From positions 868,001-932,000 of the forward strand of contig NZ_AP022563.1 of NCBI RefSeq assembly GCF_010726645.1: DNA of 64,000 nucleotides, written 5' to 3'. Position numbers and translations under genes: made by a program. Under the pieces are notes generated by a model. It searched no databases and was not told the origin of the DNA. It worked only from the letters and a program-made list of their open reading frames with translations. Each line of letters begins with the position of its first letter. Position 1 is the first letter of the stretch. This document shows, one piece after another, positions 34,549-42,904 of the stretch. The stretch is from Mycolicibacterium duvalii (GTDB taxonomy: Bacteria > Actinomycetota > Actinomycetes > Mycobacteriales > Mycobacteriaceae).

Positions 34549-36258
34549 CTAGCAGCACCCCGTGGCTTTGCGCTCGGCCAGATGGGAGTGCGCGGTGTTG
34601 TCCGCGCCGCCCACCGCGCCGAGGAACTCGTCCAGATCGATCCGACGCCCGCCCAGCCAGGTGCCCGTCACCTGAACGTCGTCGATCAGGCGTTCCGGCG
34701 CCACTGTCCGGGGATCGGCGCTGAGTTCGACGAAATCGGCCAGCTTCCCGGCCGTGATCGACCCGACCAGATGGTCGCGGCGCAGCGTGCGGGCCGCATC
34801 GATGGTCTGCGCCCGCCAGGCCTGATCCAGCGTGATCGCCTGGTCCGGGCGGTGCACACCACCGGCCCGGGTCCGACGTGTGACGGCGGTGGCGACGTTG
34901 ATCACCGGCGTCGGCGGTGACACCGAGCCGTCGTTGTGCAGCGACACACAGGCCCCGGAGGCGACGGCGTCGGCGAAGGCCGCCCACCGCGCCCCGTGCT
35001 CGGAGGCGAACATCGCGCCGTCGAGCAGATCGCCCCAGTAGTAGTACTGGAACGGCGCCAGCGACACGTGCACGCCGAGGCGCGCGGCCCGGTCGAAGTG
35101 CGCGCGCGTCCCGGCGCCGCAGTGCTCGAGCCGCCAGCGGTGGTCGGTGCCCAGCAGGCCGTGCCGGGTCAGCGCATCCTCGTAGGCGTCCAGCGCCAGG
35201 TCCAGCGCCAGGTCGCCGTTGGCGTGGAACGCCATCTGCCAGCCGGCCGGGGCGGCCCGGTCCAGGATGGCGTCGAGTTGCTCGCGGCTGTAGTTCATCG
35301 AATCGACCCCGCCCGCCGTCGCGGGATCGATGCCGGCGGTGCGGGTCGCCGCGGTGTCCAGGTACGGAAACGAGATCGCGATGTTGCCGACCCACGGCGA
35401 GCCGTCGGTCCACAGCTTGACACCGGCTTTGGTCAGCCACTCCTCACCGGCGGCGAAAGCGGCGGGCTCGGAGTAGCTTTCGGTGATCGACATCTCCCAC
35501 ATGCTGACCCGCAGCGGGCATGACGGCGTCGCCGCCAGCGCTTCGTAGCCGGCGGCGAACTTCGGGTCGTAGGTCATGTCCGACGTGGAGGTGTAGCCGC
35601 CGCGGGCCATCAGCGCGAAGTACCGCGCCGCCGACAGCAGCGGATCACCCATCTGCGCCATCAGCGGCCCCGTCACCGCGGTGACCACGGGCAGCTCGAA
35701 GCCCTGCCCGTTCAGTGCGCCGTCGGCGGTACGCCCGTAGTGGGCCGCGACGGGGTCCGCGGGCGGGGCGGTGTCCCAGCCATAGCGGCGGATCAGGGCC
35801 GAGTTGAAATACACGCCGTGACCGGAGTTGTCGGTGATCACCGCGACCCGGTCGCCGAAGATCCGGTCGAGCTCGTCGGCACGCGGCGCGGGGTGGCCGT
35901 GCAACAGCGCGTCGAAACCCGCGAACCACAGCGGAGTGGCGGGATCGGCGCCGCGCAGGGCCTCGGCGAAGATCTGTTCGACATCGCTCCAACGTGGCGC
36001 GTCCCACGGCGCGATCGACCGGGCCGGTGACTGGGTGGCGACCCCGCTGATCAGTGGATGGCCATGCGGCTCAACGAATCCCGGACCCAGCGCGGCGACG
36101 CCGGTGTCGACGACGTCGGCGTCGGGCAGGGTGGCGTGGCACTCGTCGAGGCTCCCGACCGTCACGATGCGCCCGTCGGAAACCGCCACCGCCTGCGCCC
36201 GCGGCGCGTTCTGGTCCATCGTGACGATCGTTCCCGCGGTCAAGATCACATCGGCCAT
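34549..36258 (-). CDS. amidohydrolase family 3 (YtcJ-like)
   Basis: 569-residue amidohydrolase-superfamily protein. The N-terminus 'DVILTAGTIVTMDQNAPRAQAVAVSDGRIVTVGSL' is the small beta-sandwich; metal-binding 'GPGFVEPHGHPL' follows, with later 'MAFHANGDLALDLAL' and 'LEHCGAGTRAH' (metal His), 'SLHNDGSVSPPTP' (catalytic Asp) and 'GSITAGKLADFVELSADP'. YtcJ-like members hydrolyse N-substituted formamides or related amides; the substrate is unknown. It ends in two cysteines. First gene of the accessory block; 76 nt before the nitrite reductase fusion, possibly one transcript. Confidence 0.88.
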   Translation of the reverse strand: MADVILTAGTIVTMDQNAPRAQAVAVSDGRIVTVGSLDECHATLPDADVVDTGVAALGPGFVEPHGHPLISGVATQSPARSIAPWDAPRWSDVEQIFAEALRGADPATPLWFAGFDALLHGHPAPRADELDRIFGDRVAVITDNSGHGVYFNSALIRRYGWDTAPPADPVAAHYGRTADGALNGQGFELPVVTAVTGPLMAQMGDPLLSAARYFALMARGGYTSTSDMTYDPKFAAGYEALAATPSCPLRVSMWEMSITESYSEPAAFAAGEEWLTKAGVKLWTDGSPWVGNIAISFPYLDTAATRTAGIDPATAGGVDSMNYSREQLDAILDRAAPAGWQMAFHANGDLALDLALDAYEDALTRHGLLGTDHRWRLEHCGAGTRAHFDRAARLGVHVSLAPFQYYYWGDLLDGAMFASEHGARWAAFADAVASGACVSLHNDGSVSPPTPVINVATAVTRRTRAGGVHRPDQAITLDQAWRAQTIDAARTLRRDHLVGSITAGKLADFVELSADPRTVAPERLIDDVQVTGTWLGGRRIDLDEFLGAVGGADNTAHSHLAERKATGCC

Positions 36259-36320
36259 CCCGACAGTCTGGCAGCCCGGCCCAGCCCGGGCGGGGAAATC
36301 CGCTGTGAGACGCTGCCGGG

Positions 36321-37301
36321 GTGTTCGCCTCCGTCTTGGCTGGTCTGGGTCGTGCGGCCGGCATCGGTGCTGCCGTGGTCGCCGATGCTGCCGTCGGCGA
36401 TCCGCAGCGCGGACACCCGGTGGCGCTGTTCGGGACCGCCGCGTCGGCCGTGGAGTCCCGCATCTACCGCGACGACCGCTGGACCGGCGCGGTGCACACC
36501 GCCACGTTGCTGGTCACGGTCGCGGCCGCTGCGGCGGCACTGCAACGCGCCGGTATCCGCCGGGGACCGTGGGCCGAGGCGGCGTGCGTGGGCGCGGCCA
36601 CGTTCGTCGCGCTGGGCGGCACGTCGCTGTGCCGCACCGGCGCGCAGATGGCCGCGCTGCTGGGCGGCGGCGACCTCGACGGGGCCCGGCGGGTATTGCC
36701 GTCGCTGTGCGGACGAGACCCCTCGGTGCTCGACGCCGGGGGCCTGACGCGCGCGGCGCTGGAGTCCATCGCCGAGAACACCTCCGACGCCCAGGTCGCG
36801 CCGCTGGTATGGGCGACGGCGGCCGGCGCGCCCGGAGTGCTGGTGTACCGGGCCGCCAACACCCTCGACGCGATGATCGGTCACCGATCGGCGCGTTACG
36901 CTGAGTTCGGCTGGGCAGCAGCGCGATTCGACGATGTTGCGAATCTGATCGGGGCCCGGCTCACCGGGTTGCTGGTGGTCGCGTGTGCGCCGCTGGTGGG
37001 CGGCTCCCCCGGGGCGGCGTGGCGGGCTTGGCGCCGCGACGCCCGCCGACACCCCAGCCCGAACGCCGGCGTCGCCGAAGCCGCGTTCGCCGGAGCGCTG
37101 GGGATACGCCTCGGTGGCCCGACGCAGTACGCCCACCAGCTCGAGATCCGGCCCACCCTCGGTGACGGCCGCCCGCCCGAGGTGGCCGACCTGGTGCGGG
37201 CGGTGCGGCTCTCGCGGTCGGTTCAGGTGTCGGCCGCGGTGCTTGCCGTGGCCGTCAGCGCCGTCTGCCGTAGCGGTCGGCGAGCTTCTCCTCGGAGCTG
37301 A
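36321..37301 (+). CDS. cobD: adenosylcobinamide-phosphate synthase CobD/CbiB
   Basis: 326-residue membrane enzyme attaching aminopropanol (phosphate) to cobyric acid in cobalamin synthesis. Recognisable: 'ADAAVGDPQRGHPVALFGTAASAVESRIY', 'ESIAENTSDAQVAPLVWA', 'RAANTLDAMIGHRSARYAEFGWAAARFDDVANLIGARL' and 'SPNAGVAEAAFAGALGIRLGG'. GTG start. The C-terminal 47 nt overlap, in antisense, the end of the SURF1 gene. The usual neighbour cobC (Rv2231c) is absent from this window. Confidence 0.93.
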   Translation: MFASVLAGLGRAAGIGAAVVADAAVGDPQRGHPVALFGTAASAVESRIYRDDRWTGAVHTATLLVTVAAAAAALQRAGIRRGPWAEAACVGAATFVALGGTSLCRTGAQMAALLGGGDLDGARRVLPSLCGRDPSVLDAGGLTRAALESIAENTSDAQVAPLVWATAAGAPGVLVYRAANTLDAMIGHRSARYAEFGWAAARFDDVANLIGARLTGLLVVACAPLVGGSPGAAWRAWRRDARRHPSPNAGVAEAAFAGALGIRLGGPTQYAHQLEIRPTLGDGRPPEVADLVRAVRLSRSVQVSAAVLAVAVSAVCRSGRRASPRS

Positions 37302-38076
37302 GCTCCCGCGACTCTTCCGGGTCGCGCGCCAGGGCCTTCTCGCGGCGCCGCACCTTGATCTCCGAGTACACGAAGTAGCCGACCCCGATCGGGGCGATCA
37401 CCCCGAACGCGATCCACTGGATGCCGTACGAGAGAAACGGTCCGGCGTCCAGATGCGGCAGCGGAATCATCCCGAGGCCGCCGGGCTGACCGTCCACCAG
37501 CTGCAGGTACGCCGAGGTCAACGGCACCCCCGTCAGGGCCGAGATCTGCGCCGTGTTGATCGAGTACACCTGCTGGGCGCCATCGGCTTCGAACGGTGTC
37601 TTGTTCTGGGCCAGCGCCTCGGAATTGCGCAGTCGCGCCGTGATCGTCACCGGTCCGTCGGGCGCGGGTGCGATGTCCGGCACTCCCGAGCCGCCCACCG
37701 GACGGACGTAACCCCGGTTGACCAGCACTGTGGGGCCGTCGTCCACCGCGAACGGCACCAGCACCTCGTAAGCGGGTTCCCCCTCGATCAGGCGCAGCCG
37801 GGCCAGCACCTGCCGGTCGGGCAGGTACCGGCCGGTCGCGGTGACCCGCTGCCACTGCTCGTCGTCGATCGTCGAGTCCTGCTGCGGGAGCACGCTGGTC
37901 AGCGGCACCGGCTCGGCGTCCAGGGAACGGGCGATCTGCGCGTTCTCCCGCGAGGTGGTGGTGTTCTTGCCCAGCTGCCACGGCGCGAGCACGGTGAAAC
38001 ACAGGTAGGCGAACGCGATGACCACGACGTACAACGCCAGCCACTGCGGCCGGAGCAGAAACGCGAAGCGCCGCAT
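37255..38076 (-). CDS. SURF1-family cytochrome oxidase assembly protein
   Basis: 273-residue membrane protein equivalent to Rv2235. An N-terminal helix (~13-32, 'WLALYVVVIAFAYLCFTVLAPWQLG') and a C-terminal helix (~225-248) flank a periplasmic domain with SURF1 motifs ('RVTATGRYLPDRQVLARLR', 'VLVNRGYVRP', 'SYGIQWIAFGVIAPIGVGYF'). SURF1 aids heme-a insertion into cytochrome aa3 oxidase. It begins 2 nt after ptpA, suggesting a ptkA-ptpA-surf1 operon; its end overlaps cobD. Confidence 0.9.
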   Translation of the reverse strand: MRRFAFLLRPQWLALYVVVIAFAYLCFTVLAPWQLGKNTTTSRENAQIARSLDAEPVPLTSVLPQQDSTIDDEQWQRVTATGRYLPDRQVLARLRLIEGEPAYEVLVPFAVDDGPTVLVNRGYVRPVGGSGVPDIAPAPDGPVTITARLRNSEALAQNKTPFEADGAQQVYSINTAQISALTGVPLTSAYLQLVDGQPGGLGMIPLPHLDAGPFLSYGIQWIAFGVIAPIGVGYFVYSEIKVRRREKALARDPEESRELSSEEKLADRYGRRR

Positions 38077-38078
38077 GC

Positions 38079-38570
38079 TCAGCTGACCTTCCGGTGGGCC
38101 AACTGCTCGTCGACCCAGTCGTGCAGACCGGGCAGCGCGGCCGCGATGACGGCGAACACATCGTCGAAGTCGTCCTGGGTGCCGTAGTAGGGGTCCTCGA
38201 CGTCCAGCGCGTGCGCACCCGAGCGCGGATCGAAGGACCGCAGCATGCGCAGTCGTTCGGCCGGCACGCCGGCTTCGGACAGGAACCGCAGATGGTTGCG
38301 GCCCAGCGCGATGACCAGATCGGCGGACAGGTGGTCGTCGGTGAGCTGGGCGGCACGGTGTGCGGTCGGGTAGCCGTTGCGGCGCAGCACGTGGCCCGCG
38401 CGTCGATCGGCGGGCTCACCCTCGTGCCAGTGCCCGGTGCCGGCGCTGCTCACCCGGACCATTTCGCCGAGGCCGCGCTCCCCGATCTGGTGGGCGAACA
38501 TCTTCTCCGCGATCGGACTGCGACAGATGTTGCCCGAACAGACGAACGTGATGTGCAGCAGCTCAGACAC
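38079..38570 (-). CDS. ptpA: low-molecular-weight protein tyrosine phosphatase
   Basis: 163 residues, exactly the length of M. tuberculosis PtpA (Rv2234). P-loop C11-SGNIC-R17-S, general acid Asp in 'VEDPYYG' and the two tyrosines that PtkA phosphorylates in the pathogen enzyme are all present. In M. tuberculosis PtpA is secreted and blocks phagosome maturation; in a fast grower an intracellular regulatory role is likelier (inference). The GTG start overlaps the ptkA stop by 8 nt; an upstream ATG lies well inside ptkA and is rejected. Confidence 0.93.
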   Translation of the reverse strand: MSELLHITFVCSGNICRSPIAEKMFAHQIGERGLGEMVRVSSAGTGHWHEGEPADRRAGHVLRRNGYPTAHRAAQLTDDHLSADLVIALGRNHLRFLSEAGVPAERLRMLRSFDPRSGAHALDVEDPYYGTQDDFDDVFAVIAAALPGLHDWVDEQLAHRKVS

Positions 38571-39249
38571 CGAGCACCTCGCGCAGCTGCTCGACGGTGG
38601 CCACATGGGTCAGCGCCCCACTCGCGGAGTCGCGGAAGTCGGCGGCGCCGTATCCCCAGCCCACCACGATGGTGCCGATGCCGTGTTCGGCGGCGCCCTC
38701 CACGTCGTGGGACCGGTCGCCGATCATCGTCACCCGGTCGGGCACCGGTGCCAGCGCGGCCAGCGCGCGGGCGACCACGTCGGCCTTGCGGGCGCGGGTG
38801 CCGTCGGCGCTGGCGCCGGCGATCACCTCGAAGTGGTCGTCGAGCCCGAAGTGGGCCAGGATGCGCGCGGCGGTGGACTCGACCTTCGAGGTGGCCACCG
38901 CCATCCGCACCCCGGCCGCGCGCAGGTCGGCGAGCAGCTCGGCGATGCCGCCGAACGGCCGGTTCATCGACCAGCCACGACTGGTGTAGTCGGCGCGGTA
39001 GGCCGCGATCGCCTCCTCGGTGCGCTCACCGAGACCCAGCTGTCCGAGGGTGACGGGCATGGGCGGCCCGACGATGCGGCTGACCAGGTCGCCGTCCGGC
39101 ACCGGGGCGTCCACGGCTCGCAGGGCATGGCGGAAGCTGGCGACGATGCCCTCGGCGGAATCGGTCAGGGTTCCGTCCAGGTCGAAGATCACCAGGTCGC
39201 CCGCGTTCACCGGGGCGAGGTTGTCGGCGCTGTCGAGCATCTCGGTCAC
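38563..39249 (-). CDS. ptkA: HAD-fold protein tyrosine kinase PtkA
   Basis: 228-residue haloacid-dehalogenase-fold protein with 'DLVIFDLDGTLTDSAEGI' (D23, D25), 'MAVATSKVEST' and 'TMIGDRSHDVEGAAEHGI'. It looks like a phosphoglycolate-phosphatase-type HAD; the M. tuberculosis orthologue Rv2232 is described as the tyrosine kinase that phosphorylates PtpA. It is shorter than that protein (291) because a long N-terminal extension is missing here. It overlaps ptpA by 8 nt, supporting partnership. Confidence 0.86.
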   Translation of the reverse strand: MTEMLDSADNLAPVNAGDLVIFDLDGTLTDSAEGIVASFRHALRAVDAPVPDGDLVSRIVGPPMPVTLGQLGLGERTEEAIAAYRADYTSRGWSMNRPFGGIAELLADLRAAGVRMAVATSKVESTAARILAHFGLDDHFEVIAGASADGTRARKADVVARALAALAPVPDRVTMIGDRSHDVEGAAEHGIGTIVVGWGYGAADFRDSASGALTHVATVEQLREVLGV

Positions 39250-39354
39250 GTCCCCATTGTCGCGCAGTGTCCACCGGGCCGATCCGGCGCACTAGTGTCG
39301 TGGCAGTAGTAGGCGATCTGACGGGTGCGGCAGCGAACAGGGCGAGGTGGTGCG

Positions 39355-40482
39355 ATGACGGTGCGGCTCGGCGACATCATCGATGTGCTCGACGAGGCCT
39401 ATCCGCCCGCACTCGCGCAGAGCTGGGATTCGGTGGGGTTGGTGTGCGGTGATCCCGCCGAACCGGTCGACTCGGTCACCGTCGCGGTCGACGCCACTGC
39501 CGAGGTCGTGGCCACGGTGCCCGACCGGGGGCTCCTGCTGGCTCACCACCCGCTGCTGCTGCGCGGGGTCGACTCGGTGGCCGTCGACACCGCCAAGGGT
39601 GCGCTGATCCATTCCCTGATCCGCACCGGCCGGGCGCTGTTCACCGCGCACACCAACGCCGACAGCGCCGCCCCGGGTGTTTCCGACGCCCTGGCCGAGA
39701 CGCTGGGGCTGCAGGTCTGCGAGGTGCTGTCGCCGGCGCCGGCCGGACCCGCGCTGGACAAGTGGGTGGTATTCGTTCCGGCCGAGAACGCCGAGACGGT
39801 ACGCGCGGCGATGTTCGCCGCCGGCGCCGGCCAGATCGGTGACTACTCACAGTGCAGTTGGAGCGCACCGGGCACCGGCCAGTTCCTGCCCCACGACGGG
39901 GCAGCACCGGCGATCGGGACCGTCGGCACCGTCGAACACGTCGCCGAAGACCGGGTGGAGATGGTGGCACCCGTCGGGCGGCGCGCCGCGGTGTACGCCG
40001 CGCTGCGCGGAGCCCACCCCTACGAGGAGCCCGCGTACGACGTCATCGCCCTGCAGACCCCGCCCGGCGACGTCGGGCTGGGCCGTGTGGCGACACTGCC
40101 CTCCCCGGAACCGTTGCCCGCGTTCGTCGCTCGGGTCCGGGCAGCGCTGCCCGCCACATCGTGGGGGGTGCGCGCCGGCGGCGACCCGGCGACGATGGTC
40201 ACCCGCGTCGCGGTCTGCGGCGGGTCCGGTGACTCGCTGCTCGGCGCGGTCGCCGCGGCGGGCGTGCAGGCCTACGTCACCGCCGACCTGCGGCACCACC
40301 CCGCCGACGAACATCGCCGGGTCTGCGACGTCGCACTGGTCGACGTGGCGCACTGGGCCAGTGAGCAACCATGGTGCGGCCAGGCCGCCGAGCTGCTGCG
40401 CGCGCACTTCGGCGCGGCACTGCCGGTGACCGTGTCGCAGGTGCGCACCGACCCGTGGAACATCGAGGGAGATTGCCCGTGA
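39355..40482 (+). CDS. NIF3/DUF34 family metal-binding protein (Rv2230c-like)
   Basis: 375-residue member of the NIF3-like (DUF34) family. N-terminal metal motif H64-H65 in '[10 protein letters not shown]', then 'TAHTNADSA', and C-terminal ligands in '[12 protein letters not shown]' and 'VDVAHWASE'; a middle PII-like insert (~130-235) is typical of longer members. Proposed GTP cyclohydrolase-like or metal-chaperone roles are unproven. ATG 39355 is preferred to a further upstream GTG. GTGA overlap with the next gene. Confidence 0.89.
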   Translation: MTVRLGDIIDVLDEAYPPALAQSWDSVGLVCGDPAEPVDSVTVAVDATAEVVATVPDRGLLLAHHPLLLRGVDSVAVDTAKGALIHSLIRTGRALFTAHTNADSAAPGVSDALAETLGLQVCEVLSPAPAGPALDKWVVFVPAENAETVRAAMFAAGAGQIGDYSQCSWSAPGTGQFLPHDGAAPAIGTVGTVEHVAEDRVEMVAPVGRRAAVYAALRGAHPYEEPAYDVIALQTPPGDVGLGRVATLPSPEPLPAFVARVRAALPATSWGVRAGGDPATMVTRVAVCGGSGDSLLGAVAAAGVQAYVTADLRHHPADEHRRVCDVALVDVAHWASEQPWCGQAAELLRAHFGAALPVTVSQVRTDPWNIEGDCP

Positions 40483-41216
40483 AAGCCGACGTCAACCAGC
40501 AGCGGGCGCTACTGGAGCTGTCCGAGCTCGACGCTGCGCTGGGCCGCATCGCCCACCGCACCAAGAACCTGCCCGAAGCCGCCGAGCTCGCCGACGCCCA
40601 GACCGCATTGCGCCAGGCCGGTGACAAACTGGCGGTGTTGCGGCTGGCGCTGGAGGACATCGACGCCCACGTCGCCAAGTTCGAGAGCGAGATCGACGGG
40701 GTGCGCCAGCGCGAGGACCGCGACCGTGCGCTACTGGCCGGCGGCAACGTCGACGCGAAACAGCTGACCGACCTGCAACACGAACTCGACACGCTGGAAC
40801 GGCGGCAGGCCAGCCTGGAGGACTCACTGCTCGAGGTGATGGAGCGCCGCGAGGAACTCGAGGCCGAGATCGCGCAAAAGCAACAAACCGTTGACGATCT
40901 GCAGAGCGCCCACGACGCCGCGCAGCGCACGTGCGACGACGCGCGCGCCGCGTTGGTCCGCGACCAGGAGGAGACCGGCGCGCGCCGCGAGCGCCTCGCC
41001 GCGCAGCTCGACGAGGCGCTGCTGGCGCTCTACGAACGCCAGCGCGCCCGCACCGGCGTCGGCGCGGGTGCACTGCAGGGCCGGCGCTGCGGGGCGTGCC
41101 GGATCGAGATCGACCAGGGGGAGTCGGCGCGCATCGCCGCAGCCGCCGAGGACGAGGTGCTGCGTTGCCCGGAGTGTTCGGCGATTCTGTTGCGGGTCAA
41201 AGGATTCTCATCGTGA
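40479..41216 (+). CDS. coiled-coil zinc-ribbon protein (Rv2229c-like)
   Basis: 245 residues, same length as Rv2229c. Residues ~10-195 are a long antiparallel coiled coil ('[33 protein letters not shown]', '[15 protein letters not shown]'); ~200-240 a C4 zinc ribbon with CxxC pairs 'RCGACRIE' and 'RCPECSAI'. A homologue in M. smegmatis has a reported crystal structure with these two parts; a nucleic-acid or ribonuclease-linked role is proposed but unsettled. It overlaps both NIF3 (GTGA) and RNase H (GTGA), so the three are tightly coupled. Confidence 0.9.
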   Translation: MKADVNQQRALLELSELDAALGRIAHRTKNLPEAAELADAQTALRQAGDKLAVLRLALEDIDAHVAKFESEIDGVRQREDRDRALLAGGNVDAKQLTDLQHELDTLERRQASLEDSLLEVMERREELEAEIAQKQQTVDDLQSAHDAAQRTCDDARAALVRDQEETGARRERLAAQLDEALLALYERQRARTGVGAGALQGRRCGACRIEIDQGESARIAAAAEDEVLRCPECSAILLRVKGFSS

Positions 41217-42289
41217 GAGTGATCGTCGAGGCGGACGGCGGCTCTCGGGGCAACCCGGGTCCGGCCGGTTACGGCGCGGTGGTGTGGTCGGCCGACCACG
41301 GCGAGGTGCTGGCCGAGACGAAGCAGGCCATCGGGCGCGCGACCAACAACGTCGCCGAATACCGTGGGCTGATCGCGGGCCTGGAGGCCGCCCGCGACTT
41401 GAGCGCCACCGACGTCGAGGCGTGCCTGGACTCCAAGCTGATCGTCGAGCAGATGTCGGGACGCTGGCGGGTCAAGCATCCCGACCTCGCGCCGCTGCAC
41501 CAGCAGGCCCAGCAGCTGGCCCGCGCTTTCGAACGCATCACCTACACATGGATTCCGCGGGAGCAGAACAGCCGCGCCGACGCGTTGGCCAACGCAGCGA
41601 TGGACGACGCGTCCGTCCCGGCGGGGGAGTCCAGTACTCACGTGGCGACCAACCCGGCCGGCTGGACCGGTGCGAAGGGAGCGCCGACGCGGCTGCTGCT
41701 GTTGCGCCACGGGCAGACCGAGTTGTCGGTGCAGCGCCGCTACTCGGGTCGGGGCAACCCGGCCCTGACCGACCTGGGCGCCCGGCAGGCCGACGCGGCC
41801 GCCCGGTTCCTGGCCGAGAAGGGTGGTGTCGACGCGGTGGTGACCTCGCCGCTGCAGCGGGCCTACGACACCGCGGCGGCAGCGGCCAAGGCGCTCGAGC
41901 TGGACGTCGAGGTCGACGAGGACCTGATCGAGACGGACTTCGGTGCCTGGGAGGGCCTCACGTTCGGCGAGGCCGTCGCACGCGACCCCGATCTGCACGG
42001 CCGGTGGCTGCGCGACACCGCCGTCGCGCCGCCCGGAGGGGAGAGTTTCGACGCCGTCGCCGCACGGGTGCGGCGCGTGCAGCAGCGCCTCGCCGCGGAC
42101 CACGCCGGGCAAACGGTGCTGGTGGTGTCGCACGTGACGCCGATCAAGACGCTGCTGCGGATGGCGCTCGACGCCGGCCCGACCGTGCTCTACCGCATGC
42201 ACCTGGACCTCGCGTCGCTGTCGATCGCCGAGTTCTACCCCGACGGGGCCGCGTCGGTGCGGCTGGTCAACCAGACCGCCTACCTCTGA
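41213..42289 (+). CDS. bifunctional RNase HI / alpha-ribazole phosphatase
   Basis: 358-residue fusion equivalent to Rv2228c. RNase HI domain residues 1-~135: acidic catalytic residues D8, E49, D73 and D123 ('EADGGSRGNPG', 'NNVAEYRG', 'CLDSKLIV', 'SRADALAN'). Histidine-phosphatase (CobC-type) domain ~155-358: 'LLLRHGQTELS', 'ETDFGAWEGL' and 'VVSHVTPIKTLL'. The known homologue removes RNA-DNA hybrids and dephosphorylates alpha-ribazole-phosphate in B12 synthesis. GTG start overlaps the zinc-ribbon gene. Confidence 0.93.
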   Translation: MRVIVEADGGSRGNPGPAGYGAVVWSADHGEVLAETKQAIGRATNNVAEYRGLIAGLEAARDLSATDVEACLDSKLIVEQMSGRWRVKHPDLAPLHQQAQQLARAFERITYTWIPREQNSRADALANAAMDDASVPAGESSTHVATNPAGWTGAKGAPTRLLLLRHGQTELSVQRRYSGRGNPALTDLGARQADAAARFLAEKGGVDAVVTSPLQRAYDTAAAAAKALELDVEVDEDLIETDFGAWEGLTFGEAVARDPDLHGRWLRDTAVAPPGGESFDAVAARVRRVQQRLAADHAGQTVLVVSHVTPIKTLLRMALDAGPTVLYRMHLDLASLSIAEFYPDGAASVRLVNQTAYL

Positions 42290-42858
42290 TCGGTGTGCAC
42301 GTGCACCCGCTGTCCGTGCACGCCGAACAGGGCGACGGCCTCCACCGGCCCGTCGACGGCACCGAACCAGTGCGGTGTCCAGGTCGAGAACTCCACCGCC
42401 TCACCGGGATCGATGGTGAAGTCGCGATCGCCGAGCAGGAGGCGCATCCGGCCCGACAGCACATACATCCAGTCGTGGCCTTCGTGCACCGGCAACTCGG
42501 CCGGCGGCCTGCGCCGCCGCGCGCTGATGCGGATCTTGTAGGCGTGCAGGCCGCCGGCGGGCCCGCCCCCGGTCAACGGCCAGAAGGTGATCTGGTCGCG
42601 GGTGTGGGCGTTGCCGCGCACCCGCGGATCCTCGACGGTCGGCGGCGCGAGCAGTTCGTCGGTGCTGACCGACAGCGCCGCGGCCAGCCGGGGCAGATGG
42701 TCGAGCGCGAGGCGGCGTTTCCCTGATTCCAGACGGCTCAACGTCGATACGTCGATCGCCGACCGGCTCGCCACGTCCTCCAGCGTCATCGCGCGTTGTT
42801 GGCGCAGCTGCCGTAGCCGGCGCCGCACCCGGGCATCGAAGTCGTCGTTTGCCTCCAT
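42280..42858 (-). CDS. XRE-family regulator with cupin sensor
   Basis: 192-residue regulator. Residues ~10-65 are an XRE helix-turn-helix ('RVRRRLRQLRQQRAMTLEDVASRSAIDVSTLSRLESGKRRL'); ~100-190 form a cupin barrel ('LPVHEGHDWMYVLSGRMRLLLGDRDFTIDPGEAVEFSTWTPHWF'). Divergent from the flavoenzyme-methyltransferase pair, so it probably controls it. A palindrome CTTG-G-CAAG lies between them. The ATG at 42858 directly precedes the domain; an open frame continues upstream without merit. The ligand is unknown. Its end overlaps the RNase H gene by 10 nt (convergent). Confidence 0.87.
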   Translation of the reverse strand: MEANDDFDARVRRRLRQLRQQRAMTLEDVASRSAIDVSTLSRLESGKRRLALDHLPRLAAALSVSTDELLAPPTVEDPRVRGNAHTRDQITFWPLTGGGPAGGLHAYKIRISARRRRPPAELPVHEGHDWMYVLSGRMRLLLGDRDFTIDPGEAVEFSTWTPHWFGAVDGPVEAVALFGVHGQRVHVHTDQR

Positions 42859-42868
42859 GGCAATGTAT

Positions 42869-42877
42869 CTTGGCAAG
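42869..42877. promoter_or_regulatory. short palindrome between divergent genes
   Basis: CTTGGCAAG is a perfect 4+1+4 palindrome lying 10 nt from the XRE start and 27 nt from the flavoenzyme start, where an XRE dimer would be expected to bind. Short enough to occur by chance. Confidence 0.25.
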
Positions 42878-42904
42878 TCGTATGTGTCCGGGCAAGGTCG
42901 TGGC

